Shown: positions 1 to 5,976, counted from the stretch's first letter. The stretch: DNA of 9,759 bases from Candidatus Uhrbacteria bacterium RIFOXYB12_FULL_58_10 (GCA_943348955.1 CALQZE010000005.1:1-9759), one strand, 5' to 3'. The notes: a model not told the origin generated them from the sequence alone. Numbers and translations: made by a program.

Positions 1-427
1 CTAAACGTCGAACGTGACGTTCTGCGCCGGAAAATTCTGTGTTGAGCCAGGCGTCAACGACTTTTTTTGCGTCGCTGATCGACATGAAGTTGGCGGGGAG
101 ACAAAGAATGTTTGAATTGTCGTCTTCTCGAGCTGCGCGCGCTGAGTCTTCATTGAATCCGGTTGCTGCACGGGCACCCTTTACTTTATTTGCGACAATA
201 CAGATTCCAGCCGAAGATCCGCAGATGACAATCCCATGCGAACCCATGTCGTTTACGACACGTTTTGCAACAGCAAATCCAAAATCGGGATAATCATCGT
301 TTTGCACAAGGTTTGAATTACCCATGTCCACCACGCGATATCCTTCTTCTTTCAACATATCTTCAAGCGCCGCCTTCATATCCCAGCCCTGATGGTCTCC
401 GCCGATATAAATGGTTTGTTTTGTCAT
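1..427 (-). CDS. rpiB: Ribose-5-phosphate isomerase B (RpiB/LacAB family), 3' end cut by window
   Basis: This enzyme interconverts ribose 5-phosphate and ribulose 5-phosphate in the cytosolic non-oxidative pentose phosphate pathway. The ATG at 427-425 gives 142 residues, and the frame is still open at base 1; the last visible residues (RHVRRL) resemble the usual RpiB end, so only a few residues are missing. Family marks are an N-terminal GGDHQG (residues 9-14), DYPDFG (45-50), and the phosphate/active-site loop ICGSSAG with Cys69 where the catalytic Cys of E. coli RpiB lies, followed by ANKVKGARA (79-87). Odd point: the REHND segment that carries a ring-opening His in E. coli reads REDDN here, so that His appears to be Asp. 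The gene is divergent from the HD gene at 505 and has its own promoter just before the ATG with no Shine-Dalgarno site, so it is probably leaderless. Family call is firm; exact sugar specificity is not. Confidence 0.93.
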   Translation of the reverse strand, partial: MTKQTIYIGGDHQGWDMKAALEDMLKEEGYRVVDMGNSNLVQNDDYPDFGFAVAKRVVNDMGSHGIVICGSSAGICIVANKVKGARAATGFNEDSARAAREDDNSNILCLPANFMSISDAKKVVDAWLNTEFSGAERHVRRL

Positions 428-445
428 AGTGGGGATATTGTAGCA
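428..445 (-). promoter_or_regulatory. Extended -10 promoter of rpiB (leaderless type)
   Basis: On the minus strand TGC (445-443) is followed by TACAAT (442-437), a near-consensus extended -10 box. Nine bases (ATCCCCACT) then lead directly to the rpiB ATG. Transcription would begin at or within a base or two of the ATG, leaving no room for a ribosome binding site. No clear -35 box is seen. Confidence 0.7.
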
Positions 446-465
446 GATTAAGGTGAAATTGGGAG

Positions 466-495
466 TTGAGTGATATACTTGATGCATTATATAAA
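466..495 (+). promoter_or_regulatory. Probable promoter of the HD-domain gene
   Basis: TTGAGT (466-471) and TATAAA (490-495) are separated by 18 bases, and the ATG at 505 lies 9 bases after the -10 box. This spacing matches the other leaderless starts in the window. An alternative extended -10, TGATATACT (471-479), would give a leader of about 20 nt before the same ATG. Both overlap the alternative TTG start at 466, which argues against that start. Confidence 0.5.
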
Positions 496-504
496 ATTTA
501 TTGT

Positions 505-1056
505 ATGCGAGTGAGAGAATTGGAGAAAGATATTTTTAATCGCATAAAACAAAATGCTCTTTTTCAATTTCATGTTCAGCGAACGATCTATTATGTAATT
601 CGATTGGCTCGGCATTATCACGTCGATGAAGAGGAGTCTATTGCGGGGGCACTTTTGCACGATATTGATGGAATCGTAGTAAATACAAAAAATGATTTTT
701 TGATGGGACAGAAGATCGCAAAAAAGATTTTATTATCTCATGGATATTCAGATAAGTTCATCCAAAAAATTCAAGGAGTGATTTTGACACACAGTTCAGG
801 ATCTGTCGTGAAACCAAGAACAAAACTTGAACAGATTGTTGCAAATGCAGATGCTTTAAGTCATTTTGAAATGTTGCCGTTATATTTTCATGTAAGAGGC
901 GTAAAGCAATTGAGTTTCAGGGATGCACTAAAGGAAGTAAAAATAAAATTAGATCGATCAGAAAAAAAGTTGACGCTTTATGAAGCGAGACGTATTGGTC
1001 GATCACTTAGACGAATGACGGGTAAACAGTTCGAACATTACGATATCTTCATATAG
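505..1056 (+). CDS. HD-domain protein, predicted metal-dependent phosphohydrolase
   Basis: HD-domain proteins are usually metal-dependent phosphohydrolases; the substrate here is unknown. From the ATG at 505 the protein has 183 residues. The HD signature is complete: His23 (in FQFHVQRT), His52-Asp53 (ALLHDIDG), His96 (ILTHSS) and Asp116 (ANADAL). The C-terminal third is basic and helical-looking with no recognised domain. No signal peptide or membrane segment is visible, so it is probably cytosolic. The frame is open back to a TTG at 466, which would add 13 residues and could use AGGTG at 451-455. I prefer 505 because a -35/-10 pair spans 466-495 and places the ATG at the expected transcription start. 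It is a single gene between divergent rpiB and the separately promoted ileS. The fold is confident; the role and start are less so. Confidence 0.82.
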   Translation: MRVRELEKDIFNRIKQNALFQFHVQRTIYYVIRLARHYHVDEEESIAGALLHDIDGIVVNTKNDFLMGQKIAKKILLSHGYSDKFIQKIQGVILTHSSGSVVKPRTKLEQIVANADALSHFEMLPLYFHVRGVKQLSFRDALKEVKIKLDRSEKKLTLYEARRIGRSLRRMTGKQFEHYDIFI

Positions 1057-1065
1057 ACGTTTTGT

Positions 1066-1094
1066 TTGATTTTTCCGATCATTTTTGGCATACT
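1066..1094 (+). promoter_or_regulatory. Promoter of ileS (leaderless type)
   Basis: TTGATT (1066-1071) and CATACT (1089-1094) are exactly 17 bases apart. TGG (1086-1088) directly before the hexamer makes it an extended -10 box. The ATG at 1103 follows after 8 bases, so transcription should start at or very near it. The alternative in-frame TTG at 1085 lies inside this promoter. Confidence 0.6.
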
Positions 1095-1102
1095 CTCTGG
1101 GT

Positions 1103-3964
1103 ATGAACTTCCCCGAACAAGAGAAAAAAACACTCGAATTTTGGAAAAATAACCAAATTTTTAAAAAGACCCTTGAGAAAGATGCTCCAAAAGGATCTTT
1201 TGTTTTTTACGAAGGTCCGCCAACGGCAAATGGAAGACCCGGTATCCACCACGTGGAAGCACGCGCATTTAAGGATTGTATTCCTCGTTTTCGTACCATG
1301 CAGGGATATCGCGTGATGCGAAAAGCTGGTTGGGACACACACGGACTTCCTGTTGAAATTGAAGTAGAAAAACAACTTGGATTTAAGGGAAAATCTGAGA
1401 TCGAAGAATATGGAATTGAAAAATTTAATAAGCAATGTAAAGAAAGTGTTTGGACATATAAAAAGGAGTGGGAAGAGTTTACAGATCGTTTAGGATATTG
1501 GGTGGACATGGAAGATCCTTACATCACGTATGACTCAAAATACATTGAGTCACTGTGGTGGATTATCAAACAAGTTTGGGAGAAAAATTTGTTGTATAAA
1601 GATTATCGCGTAACTCCACATTGTCCACGTTGCGGAACCAGTCTTTCCTCACATGAACTTTCACAAGGATATGCAGATGTAAAAGATCTCACGATCACGG
1701 CAATGTTTAAGTTGGTTGGAAAAGAGAATGAATATATTTTGGCATGGACGACAACGCCTTGGACATTGCCAGGAAACGTTGCTCTTGCGGTTGGAAAAGA
1801 TATTTTTTACGTGAAGATTAAATTGAATGATCAGTTTTTGTGGTTAGCAAAAGAGCGCCTTTCTGTTGTTGAAGGTGAATACGAAATCATAGAGGAAGTA
1901 AAAGGAGAATCGTTGGTCGGACTTGCGTATGAACCGCTTTATCCGTACATGGTACAAATGGTGACAGGAGAAAATAAAACAAAAATGGATGTAACAGGTT
2001 ATCGCGTTCATGCGGCAGATTTTGTGACAACGGAAGACGGAACCGGTGTTGTGCATACGGCTGTCATGTATGGACAAGAAGACTTTGAACTCGGAAATAA
2101 AATTGGATTACCCAAACAACATATCGTGAATTTGAATGGAACCTTCGTTGAAGGAATGGATTTTCTTTCCGGACGATTTGTTGCTGGAGAAGATGTTGCA
2201 ATTGATATCATTAAAGATTTGGCGGCACGCGGACTTCTGTTTTCAAAAGCAAAATATGAACACTCTTATCCGCACTGTTGGCGCTGTAAAACAAAAATCA
2301 TTTATTATGCAAAAGACTCTTGGTATATCCGCATGAATGATTTGAAGGATGAAATGATATTGCAAAATAAATCCATTCATTGGGAACCGGATCATCTGCA
2401 AGAAGGACGCTTTGGCGAATGGTTGCGTGAAGTCAAAGATTGGGCCTTTTCACGAGAACGTTATTGGGGAACACCGCTTCCAATTTGGGAATCTGCAGAC
2501 GGTGATCGCCTTTGTATTGGTTCCTTTGAAGAATTAAAATCACTCGCAAAAGATCCTTCGCTCGTTGGAGATCAATTCGATCCACACAGACCGTTTGTAG
2601 ATGAAATTGTTTTGGTGAAGGACGGAAAAGAATTTTCACGCGTGAAAGATGTGTGTGATGTCTGGTTTGATTCCGGTGCGATGCCATTTGCACAAGTGCA
2701 CTATCCGTTTGAAAACAAAGAATTGATTGATAACAACATCGCATACCCCGCAGATTATATCTCTGAAGCGATTGATCAAACACGCGGATGGTTTTACACC
2801 CTTCTTGCTGTCGCAACGCTTCTCGGAAAAGAACGTCCGTACAAAAATGTGATCTGCTTAGGTCATGTCCTTGATGCACAAGGGAAGAAGATGAGTAAAT
2901 CCCTTGGAAACATCGTGAAACCGATGGAGATGATTGATGTCTATGGTGCGGATGCAGTTCGATGGTACATGTACACGATCAATCAACCGGGAGAATCAAA
3001 ACGATTCGATGAAAAGACGTTGTCTGACATGGTGAAGAAAAATTTTGGGATTCTGATGAACGTCGTTTCGTTCTTCGAAATTTTTTCCGGTGAAGTTGTT
3101 GAGACAACCGCGGAACGAACACATGTTTTGGATAAATGGATTTTGGCGAGACTCCATAAACTGGTGAAACAAACAACAGAACGTCTTGAAGGATATATTG
3201 TTACAGAAACGGTTCGTGAATTGGGAGAATATGTTCAGGATCTTTCCACATGGTATGTTCGTCGATCACGCGATCGATTTAAATCGAACGATGAAGCAGA
3301 TAAAATGTCTGCGATTGCAACCCTTCAAGAATGTTTGATTACTCTCTCTGAACTCATGGCACCGTTTGTGCCTTTTCTCGCTGAAGAGGTCTATCAAAAA
3401 TCTGGCGGAAAAAAAGAATCTGTTCATTTGGAGGCATGGCCTATCGCAAACGAGCGTTTGATCGACGAGTCTGTCCTCGAACAAATGGGAAGAACGCGCT
3501 CCGTTGTCTCACGCGCCCTTGAACGTCGTTCAGAAGCGGGAATCAACGTCCGACAAGCTCTTGCGTCAGCGATGGTCACAATTCCATCCGGAGAATTAGC
3601 ACAAGAATATGTGGAGGTGATTCAAGATGAAATTAACGTCAAAAAAGTTACAATCCAAAAAGGAGATTACCAAGTCGAGCTTGATCTTGCTCTCACTCCA
3701 GAACTTGTTCGAGAGGGAACCGTGCGTGAAATCATTCGCCGCGTGAATGCGATGCGAAAGAACGCAGGGCTCACGATCGAAGATCGCATTGAATTATATG
3801 TGACAGGAGAAGCGGAAGTGTTGAAAGCTGTGGAAGAACATCACGATGTGTTGTTGCACGGAACACTTGCGTTAAGTGTTCGAGTCGATGGTGATGTGCC
3901 AGAGATTCAGGAATCGTTTAGAGCGAATGAGTTTGATATGATTGTCGGATTTGAGAAAGTGTAA
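1103..3964 (+). CDS. ileS: Isoleucyl-tRNA synthetase, class-2 type with swapped GxHH signature
   Basis: It charges tRNA-Ile with isoleucine in the cytosol, an essential step in translation. From the ATG at 1103 the protein has 953 residues. The order is the class I catalytic start with EGPPTANGRPGIHH (residues 37-50), Cys pair C174/C177, CP1 editing domain with AWTTTPWTLPGN and editing-site Asp327 (GQEDFELG), Cys pair C392/C395, WFDSG, KMSKS (596-600), an anticodon-binding helical domain, and a C-terminal extension of the DUF5915 kind (INVRQAL, then REGTVREIIRRVNAMRK). The GPPTANG and GWDTHGLPVE context marks the IleRS2 (eukaryote/archaeal-like) class, which is known for mupirocin resistance. 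The usual HxGH motif reads GIHH at 47-50, with the first and third positions exchanged. All other catalytic and editing motifs look intact. A TTG at 1085 would add six residues but sits in the promoter. A strong terminator follows the stop. Confidence 0.97.
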   Translation: MNFPEQEKKTLEFWKNNQIFKKTLEKDAPKGSFVFYEGPPTANGRPGIHHVEARAFKDCIPRFRTMQGYRVMRKAGWDTHGLPVEIEVEKQLGFKGKSEIEEYGIEKFNKQCKESVWTYKKEWEEFTDRLGYWVDMEDPYITYDSKYIESLWWIIKQVWEKNLLYKDYRVTPHCPRCGTSLSSHELSQGYADVKDLTITAMFKLVGKENEYILAWTTTPWTLPGNVALAVGKDIFYVKIKLNDQFLWLAKERLSVVEGEYEIIEEVKGESLVGLAYEPLYPYMVQMVTGENKTKMDVTGYRVHAADFVTTEDGTGVVHTAVMYGQEDFELGNKIGLPKQHIVNLNGTFVEGMDFLSGRFVAGEDVAIDIIKDLAARGLLFSKAKYEHSYPHCWRCKTKIIYYAKDSWYIRMNDLKDEMILQNKSIHWEPDHLQEGRFGEWLREVKDWAFSRERYWGTPLPIWESADGDRLCIGSFEELKSLAKDPSLVGDQFDPHRPFVDEIVLVKDGKEFSRVKDVCDVWFDSGAMPFAQVHYPFENKELIDNNIAYPADYISEAIDQTRGWFYTLLAVATLLGKERPYKNVICLGHVLDAQGKKMSKSLGNIVKPMEMIDVYGADAVRWYMYTINQPGESKRFDEKTLSDMVKKNFGILMNVVSFFEIFSGEVVETTAERTHVLDKWILARLHKLVKQTTERLEGYIVTETVRELGEYVQDLSTWYVRRSRDRFKSNDEADKMSAIATLQECLITLSELMAPFVPFLAEEVYQKSGGKKESVHLEAWPIANERLIDESVLEQMGRTRSVVSRALERRSEAGINVRQALASAMVTIPSGELAQEYVEVIQDEINVKKVTIQKGDYQVELDLALTPELVREGTVREIIRRVNAMRKNAGLTIEDRIELYVTGEAEVLKAVEEHHDVLLHGTLALSVRVDGDVPEIQESFRANEFDMIVGFEKV

Positions 3965-3968
3965 GACG

Positions 3969-3998
3969 AAACAGACTCACGATTGTGGGTCTGTTTTT
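3969..3998 (+). terminator. Rho-independent terminator of ileS
   Basis: A 12-bp stem starts five bases after the ileS stop. AAACAGACTCAC (3969-3980) pairs with GTGGGTCTGTTT (3985-3996), with one T-G wobble and loop GATT. The U-tract runs 3994-3998. It isolates ileS from the TrmB-like gene. Confidence 0.9.
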
Positions 3999-4027
3999 GG
4001 ATTCTCTTCTCGATTTCTTTCAATTCA

Positions 4028-4036
4028 TGTTACAAT
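4028..4036 (+). promoter_or_regulatory. Extended -10 promoter of the TrmB-like gene (leaderless type)
   Basis: TGT (4028-4030) directly precedes TACAAT (4031-4036). Nine bases ending CCACT separate it from the ATG at 4046. No good -35 hexamer lies at the usual distance and there is no Shine-Dalgarno site. The arrangement matches rpiB and the gene at 5995 base for base in spacing. Confidence 0.7.
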
Positions 4037-4045
4037 TCCACCACT

Positions 4046-4801
4046 ATGGCAACTGATTTTCTCAAACTATTCACCTCTCTCGGACTTTCTCCAACAGAGA
4101 CACGTGTTTATCTTTCAAGCTTTGAACTTGGACCGACATCCGTTCAAGAGATCGCAAAGAAAGCGCGGTTCTCTCGCACAGCAACGTATGAGGCAATCGG
4201 ATCGCTTCAAGAACGTGGATTGATTTCCACATTTGCTCGTGGAAAGAAACGTTTTTTTGCGGCAGAAGAACCAGAACGTGTTGTTCGTCATTTCAAGGAA
4301 TCCATGTCGCAAATGACGGCTCGGCTTGATGATTTGAGTCAGGCGCTTCCAGAAATGAAGATGATTGCGGGAGGGGAGCGTCCAACTGTCCGATTTTATG
4401 AAGGGCGTGAAGCGTTGTTTTCTTTGTTCATCGATTTGGCCCAAGTAAATCCAAAATCCATGGATGAAGTTTCAAACATGGATTATTTTTACGACAAGTT
4501 GGATGTGACGTACGTAGATGAATTGCGAAAAGTTTTGGATCCGGAAAAAATTCATATTCGTATTTTGCATCGTGGAAAAATGCGCCGTGAGCCTCGTAAA
4601 CATGTTGAGATTTGTGAGCTCATGCCAGAACTCGGAGATTTTCACGGAGACATCTGGTTGTATGGAAATCGTGTTGCCTTCGTGGCATTTGCAGGAAAGG
4701 TGATGGCTGTCATTATTGAAAGTCAACCGTTTGCAGATACAGCTCGCGTGTTATTTGAAGCGGCTTGGAGAATTTGTTCAAAATCGCAAGAAGTAAAATA
4801 A
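4046..4801 (+). CDS. TrmB-family helix-turn-helix transcriptional regulator
   Basis: This is a predicted DNA-binding transcription factor of the TrmB family, first known from archaeal sugar-transport regulation and also common in Patescibacteria. From the ATG at 4046 it has 251 residues. The N-terminal winged helix spans about 5-72, with LGLSPTETRVYL (13-23), the recognition part FSRTATYEAIGSLQERGLI (42-60) and a basic wing (GKKRFF). Residues about 73-107 form a charged helical linker. The C-terminal domain (about 112-245) includes RPTVRFYEGREAL and a strand-rich DIWLYGNRVAFVAF, as in regulators with a PLD-like sensor domain; no ligand can be read from it. The gene stands alone between two near-identical terminators, with its own extended -10 promoter. 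Its target is unknown; the RNA genes downstream are a possible but unsupported target. In-frame TTG 3983 lies in the ileS terminator and was rejected as the start. Confidence 0.88.
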   Translation: MATDFLKLFTSLGLSPTETRVYLSSFELGPTSVQEIAKKARFSRTATYEAIGSLQERGLISTFARGKKRFFAAEEPERVVRHFKESMSQMTARLDDLSQALPEMKMIAGGERPTVRFYEGREALFSLFIDLAQVNPKSMDEVSNMDYFYDKLDVTYVDELRKVLDPEKIHIRILHRGKMRREPRKHVEICELMPELGDFHGDIWLYGNRVAFVAFAGKVMAVIIESQPFADTARVLFEAAWRICSKSQEVK

Positions 4802-4812
4802 AATAGTTGAAT

Positions 4813-4842
4813 AAAAAACAGACTCAAACGAGTCTGTTTTTT
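4813..4842 (+). terminator. Terminator of the TrmB-like gene, probably bidirectional
   Basis: A perfect 13-bp stem has arms 4813-4825 and 4830-4842, loop AAAC, and core ACAGACTC/GAGTCTGT. It is flanked by six A on one side and six T on the other, so it should work for both the plus-strand gene and minus-strand transcription leaving the RNA gene at 4851-5418. The core matches the ileS terminator. Confidence 0.9.
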
Positions 4843-4850
4843 GTGTTTAG

Positions 4851-4876
4851 AAAAAAAAGAGCACCCGAAAGTGATC
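4851..4876 (-). terminator. Probable terminator of the minus-strand RNA gene
   Basis: On the minus strand GATCACT (4876-4870), loop TTCG and GGTGCTC (4865-4859) form a seven-pair hairpin with one mismatch and one wobble. Eight T follow (4858-4851). The stem is modest, but the T run and the second terminator at 4842-4813 support the RNA ending here. Confidence 0.5.
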
Positions 4877-5418
4877 GAGCGCCAGGTCTGTCGTAAAACG
4901 GTTTGATATGAAGATTGTCCTCCGCGCTCTGTGAGTTACTTATCTTCGGTGATAAGCAGAGCTCACAGTGCGGTCGGCACGTGTTTCCTCAACTTCCCAT
5001 GAGTGGACCTCCTAGACTGGGTTATCGAACGGCATCTCGGAAAGCATGTCGCGCGTGTGCGTGACGGACTCCGTGTGTGCGTGTGCCGTCGCTGTGTGAT
5101 AGGCACGACGCGCGATCAAGATGACTGCATTGACGTGCCGTTTGCACAGGTGACACATGTTCGACTCCTTGTTTCTAGGTGGCTATTGTCCGGAAGATGC
5201 TGTGGTTGTTGCTGCAAGATACTGTAACCTCACATTGGAGTTGGCCGTTTTGTTGTTCGACGCTGAGTTGTGTTTGTCGGGTCGGGTTGTTGCTTCAGCC
5301 AGCGTTCATGATTGGCCCCTTGGTGATCGATCTCGTACTTCGAGTTTTCGATCGTTTGCGTGAAAAACACATTGTGGCACCAAGCCAATGACTTGATGAT
5401 CCAGTCTTTCAACCGAAC
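4851..5418 (-). ncRNA. Candidate large structured RNA (about 565 nt), family not recognised
   Basis: Minus-strand transcription is indicated by a strong promoter (5452-5424) at one end and an eight-T run at 4858-4851 at the other, backed by the bidirectional terminator beyond it. The stretch is more GC-rich than the neighbouring genes and has no long coding frame. Plus-strand coordinates of helices: 4929-4935/4962-4968 enclosing 4939-4944/4951-4956; a three-way junction closed by 5049-5055/5109-5115 (TCGCGCG/CGCGCGA) with inner hairpins 5064-5067/5071-5074 and 5083-5087/5102-5106; 5311-5316 plus 5320-5324 with 5379-5389 (11 bp and a CCC bulge), enclosing a hairpin 5325-5330/5348-5353 capped by CTCG/CGAG. 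CA-rich, apparently single-stranded linkers lie between. The 3' end carries ACGACAGA (4894-4887), as in RNase P RNA, but the rest does not fit a standard RNase P. It does not look like tmRNA. A short ORF of 48 codons lies inside it (5158-5012). Confidence 0.55.
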
Positions 5419-5423
5419 GGGGG

Positions 5424-5452
5424 AGTTTAGCACGGAAACTCAAGATTGTCAA
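5424..5452 (-). promoter_or_regulatory. Strong promoter of the minus-strand RNA gene
   Basis: A perfect TTGACA (5452-5447) and TAAACT (5429-5424) are separated by 17 bases. TGC directly before the hexamer also makes it an extended -10. Five C follow, and a G at 5418 is the likely first base. An inverted repeat GAGTTT/AAACTC (5423-5428/5436-5441) covers the -10 and may be an operator. A second TTGACA lies 13 bases upstream (5465-5460). This is the best promoter in the window, as expected for a structural RNA. Confidence 0.75.
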
Positions 5453-5491
5453 GGCATTCTGTCAAACTTGCATCCCCTCTAATTTTAAAAG

Positions 5492-5510
5492 TGTTAAGGT
5501 TAAGTTAACA
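5492..5510. repeat. Inverted repeat TGTTAA-N7-TTAACA in the divergent RNA promoter region
   Basis: TGTTAA (5492-5497) and TTAACA (5505-5510) are a perfect six-base palindrome with a seven-base spacer. It lies between the two divergent RNA promoters and just upstream of a possible extra -10 box, TACAAT (5531-5536). It could be a dimeric repressor site. A chance AT-rich palindrome is also possible. Confidence 0.35.
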
Positions 5511-5559
5511 ATATTTTTCGCTCATTTTAGTACAATAGAGTTGTATTGCCTTCGAACCC

Positions 5560-5588
5560 TTGACAAGATGTTTTGGTCATGATAGTCT
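5560..5588 (+). promoter_or_regulatory. Promoter of the plus-strand RNA gene
   Basis: TTGACA (5560-5565) and TAGTCT (5583-5588) are 17 bases apart, with TGA before the hexamer as an extended -10. The -10 itself is weak. TACAAT at 5531-5536 is a possible second, upstream start with no well-spaced -35. Transcription from the main promoter would begin near 5595, just at the first hairpin. Confidence 0.5.
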
Positions 5589-5594
5589 CTTCTG

Positions 5595-5930
5595 TTCACT
5601 TAGAGCTGACACATTCAGCACAAGAGAACATCACACAAATTTTATATACGCCACTACATTGCCCGTTGAAACGATCAATTAGGAAATACATGCGATTTAT
5701 CGCATCCGATCGTCAAACGGCACTGCGGAATGCTTGTGAGAGATGCATAAAATGGCGGGTTTCACCGACGATGCTTGTCTCGGTGAAACAAAAGGGAGAG
5801 ATTGGGGCTTTCGCCCCAGAGATCTGATTCACTCGATCGGTTCCCCAGTCGATCAAATGAATCAGTTTTCTGGGAAGAATCGTTCCTATAAAAAAACGAT
5901 TGATTCACAAACGTGTTCAATCGTTTTTTT
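5595..5930 (+). ncRNA. Candidate structured RNA (about 335 nt), family not recognised
   Basis: A consensus -35 promoter leads in and a strong terminator closes it. In between lies a chain of hairpins: GCTGA/TCAGC within TGTTC/GAACA at about 5592-5630; a nested stem CCGTT, ACGATC, ATGCGA(TTTA)TCGCAT, GATCGT, AACGG at about 5663-5720; a perfect 10-bp stem GTTTCACCGA/TCGGTGAAAC (5759-5768/5780-5789); GGGGC-TTTC-GCCCC (5804-5817); and CTGATTCA/TGAATCAG (5824-5831/5858-5865) with inner GATCG/CGATC. The loop of the last stem (TTCCCCAG, 5841-5848) could pair with CTGGGAA (5870-5876) as a pseudoknot. An 84-codon frame (5573-5827) crosses these stems, begins inside the promoter, and has no ribosome site or recognisable protein. 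Strand is chosen from promoter and terminator; GGGGC-GAAA-GCCCC on the other strand is a better tetraloop, so minus is not excluded. The next gene has its own promoter, so this is probably not its leader. Confidence 0.5.
5890..5930 (+). terminator. Strong terminator of the plus-strand RNA gene
   Basis: AAAAAAACGATTG (5890-5902) pairs perfectly with CAATCGTTTTTTT (5918-5930) across a 15-base loop. The seven T give a good U-tract, and the symmetry allows use in both directions. Its 5' arm can alternatively pair with AATCGTT at 5878-5884. Confidence 0.85.
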
Positions 5931-5976
5931 AATTATAGTTATTTAGCTTAACCCCTGGCTGCTAATCCCTTCCGCC

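Noticed and set aside
1079..1435. Antisense frames of 100-148 codons within ileS
   Set aside because: They lie opposite a strongly conserved synthetase, show no domain, and arise from its codon bias.
3983..4045. N-terminal extension of the TrmB-like protein from TTG 3983
   Set aside because: It would start inside the ileS terminator hairpin and run through the extended -10 promoter.
5003..5391. Three plus-strand frames of 68-74 codons in the 4.8-5.4 kb gap
   Set aside because: They overlap one another, lack ribosome sites or leaderless promoters, have low-complexity composition, and run opposite to the RNA gene's promoter and terminator.
5573..5827. 84-codon plus-strand frame beginning TTG
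   Set aside because: It starts inside the predicted promoter, has no ribosome site, crosses several perfect hairpins, and matches no family I know.
4851..5930. tmRNA (ssrA) or SRP RNA as the identity of either RNA
   Set aside because: No tRNA-like ends, CCA, tag ORF, or SRP GGAAG-type apical motif could be found on either strand.
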